Source of the DNA: Candidatus Solirubrobacter pratensis
Lineage (GTDB): Bacteria; Actinomycetota; Thermoleophilia; Solirubrobacterales; Solirubrobacteraceae
NCBI RefSeq assembly: GCF_000425945.1
Contig: NZ_AUEK01000008.1
Span: 372,001 to 436,000, forward strand
Direction: 5' to 3'
DNA: 64,000 nucleotides
Below are positions 17,495 to 25,730 of this stretch, one piece after another. The translations under genes and the position numbers were made by a program. Within the stretch, counting starts at the first letter, position 1; each line of letters starts with the position of its first letter. Below the pieces are notes generated by a model. It saw nothing but the letters and a program-made list of their open reading frames with translations. It had not been told where the DNA came from and made no database searches.

Positions 17495-18567
17495 GGTTGC
17501 CTTCCCAGCCCCCGCCTGGCGCGGAGCGCTCCCCGGATCGCCAGCCGCGATGCCCGGCCGAGCTCGTGCGCGCTCGGAACGAGGACGGTGGAGATCCGAC
17601 GGCGGCCCCGCCACAGCCGGTTGATCATCTGATTGTGGACCCAGGCGCACGAGTCTTCCCACGTGACGCCGGGGGTCTTCTCGAAGATGTCGGCATTCTC
17701 GCGCTCGAGCTGAATTCCCGGCGAATAGCGGGCGAATGTCTCATCGTGGGCGATCTTGAAGCAGAACACGCCGTCGCCGGCGATCACGTTGCACTTCATC
17801 GCGACCGGCTCGCCGGCCACCTCGAGGGAGAGCAGCTGCAGCCGGCCGTCGGCGGCGAACGTGCGCGCCATCTCGCCGAAGAACGCGCGATGGCCGGCGC
17901 TGGAGAGCGCGGTGCCGGCGCGTCCCTTCCAGCCCGACGCCTCGAGCGCGAGGAACTGCTCGACGGCCCCTGCGTCGCTCGCGCGATCGAGGATCTGCAC
18001 GTTCCCGCCCGCGGCCTCCTCGAGCTGCCGTCGCTGGCGCCGCAGCTCCCGTGCGCGCTTGGAGGTAAGGGTGACTTGGCCGGCTTCGCCGCGGTAGAGG
18101 GCGGCGCGCTCGCCCTGCTCGTACAGGACCGCGCCGAGCTCCAGCTCGGCCAGCGCCTCGGTGAGACCGCGCGCGACGGGCCCGTCCTCGCCGAGCAGCT
18201 CGAGCGCGAGGAAGCCGGTCCGCTTGTCGAGCAAATGGGCGAGCAGCGCCCTCCAGGCGGAGGTCACGCGATCGGCGGCGATCAGCGGCGTCCCGAGATA
18301 GCAGTGCGTGTGGACCCAGTTGAGCACCGCGGGCCCGGGGACCTTGCGGAAGCGCGCGCTCCGGACGACCGGCATGCAGGCGGTCCACTCGTCCCCGTCG
18401 GTTGCGATCAGCAGCCGCGTCTGGTGATCGGTGAGGTTGCGCGCGGCCGGATACACGAACGCGGGCTCGTAGAACGGGTTGGGCTCCGCCGCCGTCGCGG
18501 CCAGGTGGCGCCAGCGCTGGACATCGGCCGCATCGAGGCTCGCAAGGGGACGGACCTCGACACGCAT
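17491..18567 (-). CDS. CelD/FemAB-like GNAT acyltransferase
   Basis: A 358-aa protein with the same architecture as the one at 15638-16651 but low identity. Motifs: NPFYEPAFVYPAA, a central basic helix RARELRRQRRQLEEAAGG, ALEASGWKGRAGTAL and the acyl-CoA half CFKIAHDETFARYSPGIQLE. This is the first gene of the minus-strand polysaccharide operon. ATG at 18567 preferred; an in-frame GTG exists three codons upstream. Confidence 0.82.
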   Translation of the reverse strand: MRVEVRPLASLDAADVQRWRHLAATAAEPNPFYEPAFVYPAARNLTDHQTRLLIATDGDEWTACMPVVRSARFRKVPGPAVLNWVHTHCYLGTPLIAADRVTSAWRALLAHLLDKRTGFLALELLGEDGPVARGLTEALAELELGAVLYEQGERAALYRGEAGQVTLTSKRARELRRQRRQLEEAAGGNVQILDRASDAGAVEQFLALEASGWKGRAGTALSSAGHRAFFGEMARTFAADGRLQLLSLEVAGEPVAMKCNVIAGDGVFCFKIAHDETFARYSPGIQLERENADIFEKTPGVTWEDSCAWVHNQMINRLWRGRRRISTVLVPSAHELGRASRLAIRGALRARRGLGRQP

Positions 18568-18703
18568 CCGGCGCACCCTAGCTTCCGCGGCGGCCCGGGG
18601 AGACGGTGCCTGCCGCTGGTCGCGTCGGAGATTGAGCGCGACCTGGGCGTCGGTTGAGAAGGCCGGCTCCGGATGCCGGGCGAGCGGTCGATTACCCGGA
18701 TCG

Positions 18704-19357
18704 ATGGAGCAGGCGCGCTACGTGATCTTCGATCTCGACGACACGCTCGTGCACTCGCCGGCGGTGCGGACGGCGTTCGCCACCGTCGCGCGCGAGCTGG
18801 GCGCGGACCGCGACTTCATGTCGGACCTCCTCGATGCCATGCCGGGACGTCCCGCGTTCGAGATCTTCGAGGCCCTGGGGCTGCGCCGGTCCGCCGCCCG
18901 CGCCGCGGCCGGCCGGTTCCTGAGCGTGCTGCACGAGCTCAACGACGAGCTTCCGACGGTCGCCTACCCCGACGCCGCCGACACCCTGCGAGCGCTCGAG
19001 GCCTCCGGCTCGACCCTGATGCTCTCCACCGGCTCCTCCCCCGCGCGGGCGCAGCGGGTGCTCGAGCAGGAGGGCTGGGACGCGTTCGCGCTCGTCCTCG
19101 GCTCCGAGCGCGACTGCGTCAAGGGCGCGGCGCACTACGAGACCATCACGGCCGAGGCGCCGACGCCGGACTGGGCGTCGCATGCCGTCACGATCGGCGA
19201 CAGCCCGCGCGACATGCGGCTGGGCGCGGAGTTCGGCGTGCGCGTGCGGATCGGCATCGACCGCGACGGCGACGCGACGGCGCTGGTCGAGGCAGGCGCG
19301 ACGCACGTCGTCTCGTCGCTGTCGGACGTCCTGCCGATCCTCGGCGCCGCGGCGTAG
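18704..19357 (+). CDS. HAD-superfamily hydrolase
   Basis: A 217-aa HAD phosphatase. Motif I is VIFDLDDTLVHSP (nucleophile and acid Asp, residues about 7-19), motif II LSTGSS, the motif III Lys lies in RDCVKGAAHYE, and motif IV is TIGDSPRDMRLGAE. The small helical cap is like phosphoglycolate phosphatase. Substrate unknown. It starts at 18704 with no strong ribosome binding site, divergent from the polysaccharide operon. Confidence 0.88.
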   Translation: MEQARYVIFDLDDTLVHSPAVRTAFATVARELGADRDFMSDLLDAMPGRPAFEIFEALGLRRSAARAAAGRFLSVLHELNDELPTVAYPDAADTLRALEASGSTLMLSTGSSPARAQRVLEQEGWDAFALVLGSERDCVKGAAHYETITAEAPTPDWASHAVTIGDSPRDMRLGAEFGVRVRIGIDRDGDATALVEAGATHVVSSLSDVLPILGAAA

Positions 19358-19438
19358 CCCTTTTGGGCCTGCCGCGCGATCACCACACCGTCCCTCCGTT
19401 TGCCGGCGGCCGCTCGCCCGTCGCGCGGTGCCCACGCA

Positions 19439-20119
19439 TCATGGGAGAGCCCAGAACGGCCCGGTCAGCCCGACGTCCTCGAGCAGCCGCTGATTCTGGG
19501 CGCGGGAGTGCGGCTCCCAATTCGGGTCCAGGCGGTCTCCGTACCAGGGCAACGCGAGGCGCCACAGCGTGTGGAGGCCCGTCACATAGCCGGGAGCCGC
19601 GCCGGTCTTGTCGCGCCAGGCCTCGACATGCTCGGGCGAGCAGAACGTCCGGATGTTCGTGCACGTCGCGACGACATCCTCCCACCACTCGGCGGCCGGC
19701 CGGGGGAGCCGCACGACATACGACGCCTCCGGCGCTTCGGTGTCCGAGGCGGCGTAGCGAAGCTCCGCACCGCAGCTCGGGCACACCGTCAGGATCTCCA
19801 GCCTTTCCTTGAGCGCCGCCACGATCCCGAAGCTGTCCCACGCGCACCCGCCCCACCAGAACCGGTCCCCGGCACGCAGGACGAACCCCATCGGCCACGC
19901 GGAGAACGGATGCGCCATCCGAACTCCGTCGCCCGCGCGCGTGAGCACGAGCGCGTGCATGTCGTGCAGCTCGCGCAGCGCCGCCTGCGCCGCGCTCGGC
20001 GCCAACCCGAGGCCCGCGGCAAGCTCCGCCGGCGACGGAGCGCGCCCCTCCCGAGCGAACGTCCCGTAGACCTCCGCGCGCACCATCCGCGCCTCCGGCG
20101 TCATCGCCACGCCTGCCAT
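19439..20119 (-). CDS. Organomercurial lyase (MerB)-like protein
   Basis: A 226-aa protein with an N-terminal winged-helix-like region (ELAAGLGLAPSAAQAALREL) and a MerB-like core. The sequence keeps the MerB catalytic set: C-x-x-D in GGCAWDSFGI (equivalent to Cys96/Asp99) and a later Cys in RTFCSPEHVEAW (Cys159). An extra CPSC pair could bind metal. There is no merA, merR or merT nearby, so mercury resistance is not supported by context. AAGGAG lies nine bases before the ATG. Confidence 0.75.
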   Translation of the reverse strand: MAGVAMTPEARMVRAEVYGTFAREGRAPSPAELAAGLGLAPSAAQAALRELHDMHALVLTRAGDGVRMAHPFSAWPMGFVLRAGDRFWWGGCAWDSFGIVAALKERLEILTVCPSCGAELRYAASDTEAPEASYVVRLPRPAAEWWEDVVATCTNIRTFCSPEHVEAWRDKTGAAPGYVTGLHTLWRLALPWYGDRLDPNWEPHSRAQNQRLLEDVGLTGPFWALP

Positions 20120-20235
20120 CGAGCCGCGCTCCTTTCCCGTTCAACCGCCTGAACCGTAGGACGGCGCCCGGCAGAAGCTCCGCCGACGATGCGGACGGCG
20201 GCGGACTCGGTGGCGGTGGTGCGGGTCTCGGGCAT
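20101..20235 (-). CDS. Small hypothetical protein upstream of the MerB-like gene
   Basis: A 44-codon frame starting MPETRTTATESAAV with an AGGAG nine bases upstream. It overlaps the start of the MerB-like gene by 19 bp, as a coupled leader peptide or small protein would. No family recognised and composition is uninformative; it may not be real. Confidence 0.3.
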   Translation of the reverse strand: MPETRTTATESAAVRIVGGASAGRRPTVQAVERERSAARWQAWR

Positions 20236-20311
20236 CGCGTTGGTCTCCTGTCGGGTGATGGGGGCGCTGCTGGTCCCCGACATCCGGCGCGCCCGGCTGA
20301 TCGCGCCTCCT

Positions 20312-20328
20312 GTGATCCGTGTGATCGC
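20312..20328. promoter_or_regulatory. Putative operator, copy 1 of GTGATCCGkGTGATCGC
   Basis: A 17-bp sequence (GTGATCCGTGTGATCGC) found again with one change at 20785-20801. It lies about 77 bp upstream of the small gene that precedes the MerB-like gene. Two GTGATC half-sites in direct orientation suggest a protein binding site. Confidence 0.4.
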
Positions 20329-20368
20329 GACGTCGAGTGATCAGCGCCGCGATCGCGCTCGACGGGCG

Positions 20369-20743
20369 CTACCCGGCATAGACCGGGGCGATGTCCATGT
20401 AGACGCGGTAGTCCGCGATCCGGCCGCCCGAGAGGCGGAAGATGTTGCAGCAGGGAAGCCGGATCTCGCTGCCGTCGAGGCGCCGGTAGTGCACGGTCAT
20501 CTCGAGCACGACCGCCTCGCCGACGTCCCACGCCTCGAGGATCTCGTGCCGGAACCCGGCGACCGAGGCCAAGGACGCCTCGACGGCGGCGATGAACGCC
20601 TCCTTACCGACGATCGCCTCCTGGCTGCCGAACTGCAGCCTGACGTCGTCGGTCATCAGCGCGGCGAGCGCGGCGACGTCGCCGGCGTCGAGCGCGGCAG
20701 CGGCGCCGCGTGCCAGGTCGAGGGACTGCGGGAGCGTGGTCAT
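20369..20743 (-). CDS. SnoaL/NTF2-like protein
   Basis: A 124-aa cone-fold protein (LDAGDVAALAALMTDDVRLQFG, HYRRLDGSEIRLPCCNIFRLSGG, YRVYMDIAPVY). Such proteins are small isomerases, hydrolases or ligand-binding proteins; function cannot be fixed. Start at the ATG of MTTLPQSLDLARG. It is the last gene of the catabolic-looking cluster but has its own upstream region with the second copy of the GTGATC repeat. Confidence 0.75.
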   Translation of the reverse strand: MTTLPQSLDLARGAAAALDAGDVAALAALMTDDVRLQFGSQEAIVGKEAFIAAVEASLASVAGFRHEILEAWDVGEAVVLEMTVHYRRLDGSEIRLPCCNIFRLSGGRIADYRVYMDIAPVYAG

Positions 20744-20784
20744 GTCCCGGATCGTCCGGGCCGCCGGGGTGATCGCGCGTGGCG

Positions 20785-20801
20785 TGATCCGGGTGATCGC
20801 C
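20785..20801. promoter_or_regulatory. Putative operator, copy 2 of GTGATCCGkGTGATCGC
   Basis: GTGATCCGGGTGATCGC, 16 of 17 identical to the copy at 20312. It sits 42 bp upstream of the SnoaL-like start. Shorter relatives (GATCGGGTGAT) occur at 21908-21919 upstream of the alcohol dehydrogenase gene and at 25651-25662 in the divergent region before the LuxR-type regulator. Confidence 0.4.
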
Positions 20802-20817
20802 CTGCTCGTCGCGCTCC

Positions 20818-21828
20818 TCAGCCGTTCGGCGCCACCAGGACCTTCATCGTCCCCGCCTCGCGCAGCAGCTCGAACGCCTTCGGCGCCTCCTCGATGGGAA
20901 CGATCGCGGTGGTGAGGTCGGCCACCTCGAGGTCGCCCTCGGCCAGCAGCTGCGTGACCTCGTCGAACTCGTCGACGTAGGTGAACGACCCCTGGACACG
21001 GAGCTCCTTGAGGAGGATCACCATGGGATCGAGCCCGGCATGCACGCCGCCGCCGACGACGATCATCGTGCCCTGCGGTTGCAGCGCGGCGAGGCCCATG
21101 CGCGTGCCGTGCTCGTTGCCCGAGCACTCGATGACCACGTCGACCGCCAGCGCCTCGACGGCCTCCCGCTCGACGGCCGGGTCGAAGACGCCATCGACCT
21201 TCGAGGCGCCCGCATAGCTGCGGCGCTCGGCCGACGGCTCGGCCAGCCACACGGAGGCGGCGCCGAAGTGCCGCGCGAGGCGGCAAGCCAGCTGCCCGAT
21301 CGGTCCGCCGCCGACCACGAGCACCGAGCGGCCCCTCAGGTCGCCGGCGAGCCGGACCGCGCGCAGGGCGGTGGCGGCCGGCTCGATCCAGCCCGACTCG
21401 ACGCGCCCCATGTTGTCGGGGATCGCGTGCAGCGTCTTGGCCGTCGTCACGAGCTGTGGCGCCAGTCCACCGTCGGCCTGCATGCCGACAGCCAGCTCGA
21501 GCGTGGCCTGCACGCAGTGGTTCGGCCGTCCCGCGAGGCACTGCTCGCAGGTGCCATCGGTGTTGCCGTTCGGGTTGACGCTCGCCCGCCGGCCGACCTG
21601 CCACTGGGTGACGCCGGGGCCGACTTCGCGGATCCGTCCGACGGCCTCGTGTCCGAGGATGTGCCCGGCGGTATAGACCTGTGTCAGGTCGGCGGCGTGC
21701 AGGTCGCTCCCGCAGATGCCGCAGAGATCGATGTCGAGCAGGACCTCGCCGGGTCCGAGGGCCCGTGCCGGCGCCGGCCGCTCCTGGAGCTCGATCGCGC
21801 GGTCGTCGGTCAGCACCATGGCGTGCAT
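20818..21828 (-). CDS. Zinc-dependent alcohol dehydrogenase (MDR family)
   Basis: A 336-aa medium-chain dehydrogenase. Catalytic zinc ligands are in DLCGICGSDLHAAD and GHILGHEAVGRI; the NAD(P) fold is VLVVGGGPIGQLACRLA. The structural-zinc loop keeps three cysteines (TCEQCLAGRPNHC) but the usual first Cys is Asp. ATG at 21828 is preferred over a GTG at 21837 because AAGGTG lies six bases upstream of it. It probably oxidises an alcohol in the pathway encoded by the adjacent flavin monooxygenase operon. Confidence 0.85.
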   Translation of the reverse strand: MHAMVLTDDRAIELQERPAPARALGPGEVLLDIDLCGICGSDLHAADLTQVYTAGHILGHEAVGRIREVGPGVTQWQVGRRASVNPNGNTDGTCEQCLAGRPNHCVQATLELAVGMQADGGLAPQLVTTAKTLHAIPDNMGRVESGWIEPAATALRAVRLAGDLRGRSVLVVGGGPIGQLACRLARHFGAASVWLAEPSAERRSYAGASKVDGVFDPAVEREAVEALAVDVVIECSGNEHGTRMGLAALQPQGTMIVVGGGVHAGLDPMVILLKELRVQGSFTYVDEFDEVTQLLAEGDLEVADLTTAIVPIEEAPKAFELLREAGTMKVLVAPNG

Positions 21829-21866
21829 ATCGGTCACCTTGCGTTGGTGATCTTGATCAACATGAT

Positions 21867-21879
21867 GCCGATCATCGGC
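21867..21879. promoter_or_regulatory. 13-bp palindrome in the alcohol dehydrogenase promoter region
   Basis: GCCGATCATCGGC is a perfect inverted repeat 39 bp upstream of the alcohol dehydrogenase start, in a relatively AT-rich 80-bp gap that also holds TTGATCAA. Probably an operator; the binding protein is unknown. Confidence 0.4.
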
Positions 21880-21917
21880 TCATTCGTTGATGAGGAGTCG
21901 TCACTTCGATCGGGTGA

Positions 21918-22628
21918 TCACGCGACGCGGCCGCCGGCCGCGAGGCGCATCAGCGGCGCGTCGAAGTCGATGTCGTCCGCCGTACGTTCGGCACGCGTGG
22001 CGTTGCCGGCGAACTGATGCTGGTAGGCAGACCAGCCGCGATCGGCGATCTGGCCGGCGACCCCGGCGCGCAGCAGGACCGCGATCTCGCGTGCGGCTCG
22101 GGTGATGCGCTCGGTCAGCTCCGTGGAGCTCCAGTCCTCCGGTGCGGCGAACAGGGAGGTCGGCACGGTGATGGCACGCATGTACGCGAACAGCGGTCGA
22201 AGGTGATCGTCGACCACGAGGGCGTGCCGGGCGCTGCCGGCGGTCGCGGCGAGGAGCACGGGTGTCGCGACCAGCAGGTCGTTGTCCAAGAGGTCGACGA
22301 ACGACTTGAACAAGCCGCTGATGCCTGCCTTGTAGATCGGCGTGGCGGCGATGACGGCGTCCGCCGTCGCAAGCTCCTCGATGGCGGCGGCCAACGCATC
22401 GCCCGGGAATCCGGCGACCGTAGCTCGGGCGATGTCGACGGCGAGAGGACCGACCTCGATGACGCTCAGCGCGCCCGGGGGCCCGCCGTCGCCGAGCGCG
22501 TCGAGGGTCGCTTGGGCGGCGCGGTCGGCGAGGAGACGGGTCGAGGATCGCTCGCTTGTCCCCGCGGTCACGACGACGACGTGCGTCACCTCGGCGTCGG
22601 GCCGGCGCGTGGCGGCCAGATCACTCAT
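21918..22628 (-). CDS. NADPH-dependent FMN reductase (CE1759-like)
   Basis: A 236-aa flavodoxin-fold reductase (VVVVTAGTSERSSTRLLAD at the N-terminus, ADAVIAATPIYKAGISGLFK in the FMN-binding region). It would supply reduced FMN to the luciferase-like monooxygenase encoded immediately upstream, whose stop it overlaps (ATGA). The pairing matches the CE1758/CE1759 gene pair known from corynebacteria and other actinobacteria. Confidence 0.85.
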   Translation of the reverse strand: MSDLAATRRPDAEVTHVVVVTAGTSERSSTRLLADRAAQATLDALGDGGPPGALSVIEVGPLAVDIARATVAGFPGDALAAAIEELATADAVIAATPIYKAGISGLFKSFVDLLDNDLLVATPVLLAATAGSARHALVVDDHLRPLFAYMRAITVPTSLFAAPEDWSSTELTERITRAAREIAVLLRAGVAGQIADRGWSAYQHQFAGNATRAERTADDIDFDAPLMRLAAGGRVA

Positions 22629-23860
22629 GCGCGACCTTCGCCGGCGCTCGGCACGGGCGCACGGTCGCTGTCCTGGTAAGGCGAGGCACCGGTGAGGTTG
22701 TCGCCTCGGTTCGGGTTCGGCCGCGGTCGGCGCGGCTCGGCGTCTCCGTACTTGGCCCTGACGAGGGTCCCGTGCGTCGGGGCCTCGGCCACGCCGGGCA
22801 TCCTGCGAGCCTCCATCTCCCTGCGCAACACGGGCACCACCTCCGTCCCGAGCAGCTCGACCTGCTCGAGCGCCATCTCGAGCGGCAGCCCCATGGCGTC
22901 GATGTTCCACAGCTGGCGCTGGTAGTCCCCGAACCCCTCGCGGAAAGAGAGCGTCTTCTCGATGACCTCCTGCGGGCTGCCGACGCTCAGTGGCGTTGCG
23001 TTCATGAAGTCCTCGAGCTCGTAGCTCGTGCCATAGATCGGGAAGCCCTCGAAGTAGGGGCGAAAGGCGCCGACCGCGTCCTGCGACCGCCTGGCGATGA
23101 ACGCATGCCCACCGAGTCCGACGATGGCCTGCTCGGGCGTCCCGTGGCCGTGGTGGGCGAAGCGCCGCCGGTACAGCTCGACCAGCGGCCGGAAGTGGAG
23201 GTTGGGCGCGAGGATGTTGTTGGCGAAGTAGCCGTTGCCGTAGTAGGCGGCCTGCTCGGCGATCTCCGGCGTGCGGATCGCGCCGTGCCACACGAAGGGC
23301 GGGACGTCGTCCAGCGGCCGCGGGACCGACGTGAAGCCCTGCAGCGGCGTTCGGAAGCTGCCGTCCCAGTTGACCACGTCCTCGCGCCAGAGGCGGTGCA
23401 GCAGGTTGTAGTGCTCGAGCGCCAGCGGCAGCCCCTTGTTGATGTCCTGCCCGAACCAGGGGTACACCGGGACGGTGTTGCCGCGTCCCAGCATGAGGTC
23501 CACGCGCCCCTTGGCGAGGTGCTGCAGCATCGCGTAGTCCTCGGCGATCTTCACCGGATCGTTGGTCGTGATGAGCGTCACCGACGTGCTCAGCACGATC
23601 CGCTGGGTGAGGGCCGCGATGTGCCCGAGCAGCGTCGTGGGCGACGACGAGAAGAAGGGCGGGTTGTGGTGCTCGCCGATCGCGAAGACGTCGAGGCCGA
23701 CCTCGTCGGCACGCTGCGCGATGCGCGCGATGGCGTCGATGCGCTCCGCCTCGCTTGGCGTGTGGCCGGAGACCGGGTCGCGCGTGATGTCGCTGACGGA
23801 GAAGATGCCGAACTGCATGGGGGGCGGGTCAGCTCGCGCAGGATGACCGTGCATCATCAC
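22625..23860 (-). CDS. Luciferase-like FMN-dependent monooxygenase (CE1758-like)
   Basis: A protein of up to 411 aa of the bacterial luciferase superfamily: MQFGIFSVSDITRDP, FAIGEHHNPPFFSSSP, LMLGRGNTVPVYPWFG. Uses FMNH2 from the partner reductase and oxygen; substrate unknown. Two starts are possible. The ATG at 23860 overlaps the stop of the dehydrogenase gene (ATGA), while the family usually begins at the internal ATG at 23818. The C-terminal 40 residues are Pro/Arg-rich and probably disordered. Confidence 0.87.
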   Translation of the reverse strand: MMMHGHPARADPPPMQFGIFSVSDITRDPVSGHTPSEAERIDAIARIAQRADEVGLDVFAIGEHHNPPFFSSSPTTLLGHIAALTQRIVLSTSVTLITTNDPVKIAEDYAMLQHLAKGRVDLMLGRGNTVPVYPWFGQDINKGLPLALEHYNLLHRLWREDVVNWDGSFRTPLQGFTSVPRPLDDVPPFVWHGAIRTPEIAEQAAYYGNGYFANNILAPNLHFRPLVELYRRRFAHHGHGTPEQAIVGLGGHAFIARRSQDAVGAFRPYFEGFPIYGTSYELEDFMNATPLSVGSPQEVIEKTLSFREGFGDYQRQLWNIDAMGLPLEMALEQVELLGTEVVPVLRREMEARRMPGVAEAPTHGTLVRAKYGDAEPRRPRPNPNRGDNLTGASPYQDSDRAPVPSAGEGRA

Positions 23861-24540
23861 GACAGGACCAGCCCACCGTCGGTGATCAGCGTCTGGCCGG
23901 TGAGCGCCGCGGAATGGCGGCCGGCAAGGAAGCCGACGGTCTCGGCGACATCGTCTGGGATCAGTGGGCGCGCGAGCGCCTGTTGGGACGCAACCGCCTC
24001 GAACTCGGCCTCGGGTATGGCACTCGTGCCCGGAGTTCGGGTCAGCCCGGGCGCGACGGCCATCGCGGCGATGCCATCGGGTCCGAGAGCCTTGGCCAGC
24101 GACCGGGTGATCCCGACCAGAGCGCCCTTGCTCGCGACGTACGCCAGAAGGTCCGGGCTCGGCGGGCTCCAGAAGGTGTTCGAGACGACCGAGATGATCC
24201 GCCCGAATCCTCGCTCGCGCATCCCGGGCGCGAACGCCTGGGCGAGCAGCAGGAGCGACTCGACGTTGACCGCCTGGACATGGCGCCAGGTGTCGGGCTC
24301 GAACTGGTCGATCGTGAACCGGTCGAACGCGGCGGCCGCGTGCACCAGGACGTCACAACGGCCGTGGAGGTCGAGCACCCTTCGGGCGGCGTCGCGGACC
24401 TCCTCGGCGCTGCCGAGGTCGCACGAAAGCTCGGCCGCGCGGTCCACGACGACGACCGTGTGGCCGTCCTCCTCGAGGCGGCGGGCGATCGCCCCGCCGA
24501 TGGCTCCCGCGCCACCCGTGACCACCGCGACGCTGGTCAT
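23857..24540 (-). CDS. Short-chain dehydrogenase/reductase
   Basis: A 227-aa SDR. Cofactor motif TGGAGAIGGAIARRL (TGxxxGxG), then VVNVES-like AVNVESLLLLAQ, the catalytic Ser region SVVSNTFWS and YVASKGALVG (Tyr and Lys). Middle gene of a tightly coupled four-gene operon (25544 to 21918); probably converts a ketone/alcohol intermediate. Confidence 0.88.
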   Translation of the reverse strand: MTSVAVVTGGAGAIGGAIARRLEEDGHTVVVVDRAAELSCDLGSAEEVRDAARRVLDLHGRCDVLVHAAAAFDRFTIDQFEPDTWRHVQAVNVESLLLLAQAFAPGMRERGFGRIISVVSNTFWSPPSPDLLAYVASKGALVGITRSLAKALGPDGIAAMAVAPGLTRTPGTSAIPEAEFEAVASQQALARPLIPDDVAETVGFLAGRHSAALTGQTLITDGGLVLS

Positions 24541-25544
24541 GGCTTGAGCACCAGCTTGCCGGTCGACTCGCCGGTCTCGAGCAGCCGGTGGGTCTCAGCG
24601 GCCTCGGCCAGCGGGAACGCCTGGATGGGCGGGCCGGCGATGGTGCCGTCGGCGATCCAGCCGATGAGTCGCTGCAGCGCACCGATCGTCGGCGCGAGGC
24701 GGTGCTCGAACCAACTGGTGAGGTTGAAGCCGAAGATGGCCTGGCCGAGCGCCGGTGCGTAGAAGACCTCGTCGAGGTCGGCGCCGTTGACCTTGCCGGC
24801 GCGTCCGGCGACGGCGCCGAAGACGATCATGCGGCCGAACGGCGCGAGGATGCGGGCGGTCTGGCCGAGGTGCTCGGGGCCGGTCATCTCGAGCGCGAGG
24901 TCGACGCCGCGGCCGTCGGTGAGCTCGAGCACGTCCTCCGTCCACGCGCCTCCGCGGTAGTCGACGGCGTGGTGGGCTCCGGAGTCGAGAGCGATCTGGC
25001 GCTTCTGTGGGGTGGAGGCGCCGGCGATGATCGTGGCGGCGCCCAGCGCCTTGGCGATCTGGACCGCGTAGCTGCCCAGGCCGCCGGCGGCGGCGGGGAT
25101 GAAGACCGTGCTGCTCGTGCCGACGTGGCCGACCTCGGTGAGCATGAGCGTGGCGGTGAGGCCCACGGCCAGCAGGCTGGCGGCGACGTCGGGGTCCATG
25201 CCCTCGGGGGCGGGGATCACGTTGGCCTGCTGGGCGACGGCCAGCTCGGCGTAGCCCCCGTTGGCGTAGGGACCGGCCGTGGCGAACACCGTGCTGCCGA
25301 CCGGCGGGCCCTCGACGCCCTCGCCGAGTGCGACCACGGTGCCGGCGACCTCGATGCCCGGCGTGAAGGGCAGCGGGCTCGGCAGGTCGAACGGGTCGCC
25401 GCGGCGGCGGACGACGTCTGCGAAGTTGACGGCGGCGGACTCGACCCTTATCAGGATCTCGCCGGGTGCGGGCGTCGGGTCGGGGATCTCGGCGAGCTGG
25501 AGGACCTCGGGTCCTCCGGTCTCGGTCATCTGGATGGCTTTCAT
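24537..25544 (-). CDS. Zinc-independent quinone oxidoreductase-like MDR enzyme
   Basis: A 335-aa protein beginning MKAIQMTETGGPEVLQL, with AAVNFADVVRRRG and IPAAAGGLGSYAVQIAKALGA, the signatures of NADPH:quinone oxidoreductases and enoyl reductases. No zinc-ligand cysteines. First gene of the minus-strand operon; GGAGC lies seven bases before the ATG. The divergent region (25545-25730) is shared with the LuxR-type regulator. Confidence 0.87.
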   Translation of the reverse strand: MKAIQMTETGGPEVLQLAEIPDPTPAPGEILIRVESAAVNFADVVRRRGDPFDLPSPLPFTPGIEVAGTVVALGEGVEGPPVGSTVFATAGPYANGGYAELAVAQQANVIPAPEGMDPDVAASLLAVGLTATLMLTEVGHVGTSSTVFIPAAAGGLGSYAVQIAKALGAATIIAGASTPQKRQIALDSGAHHAVDYRGGAWTEDVLELTDGRGVDLALEMTGPEHLGQTARILAPFGRMIVFGAVAGRAGKVNGADLDEVFYAPALGQAIFGFNLTSWFEHRLAPTIGALQRLIGWIADGTIAGPPIQAFPLAEAAETHRLLETGESTGKLVLKP

Positions 25545-25650
25545 GAAGGTTGCTCCGTCGTTGAAGACGTCTTGGTCATGGTCTGAGTGCTCTCACGTCG
25601 TCGAGTACCGCGAGATGCTGGTTGGACCGCGGGTGAGGAGCGCTCGTCCA

Positions 25651-25662
25651 GATCGGGTGATT
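25651..25662. promoter_or_regulatory. GATCGGGTGATT motif in the divergent promoter region
   Basis: Lies in the 186-bp gap between the quinone oxidoreductase-like operon and the LAL regulator gene. It matches GATCGGGTGATC at 21908-21919 in 11 of 12 positions and is related to the repeats at 20312 and 20785. Candidate binding site for the adjacent regulator. Confidence 0.35.
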
Positions 25663-25730
25663 GGCCGGTCTCGACCTCGGCTACGGTGGCCAGGTCCATC
25701 CATGACCGTGATGTGTGAGAAGAGCGCCTG

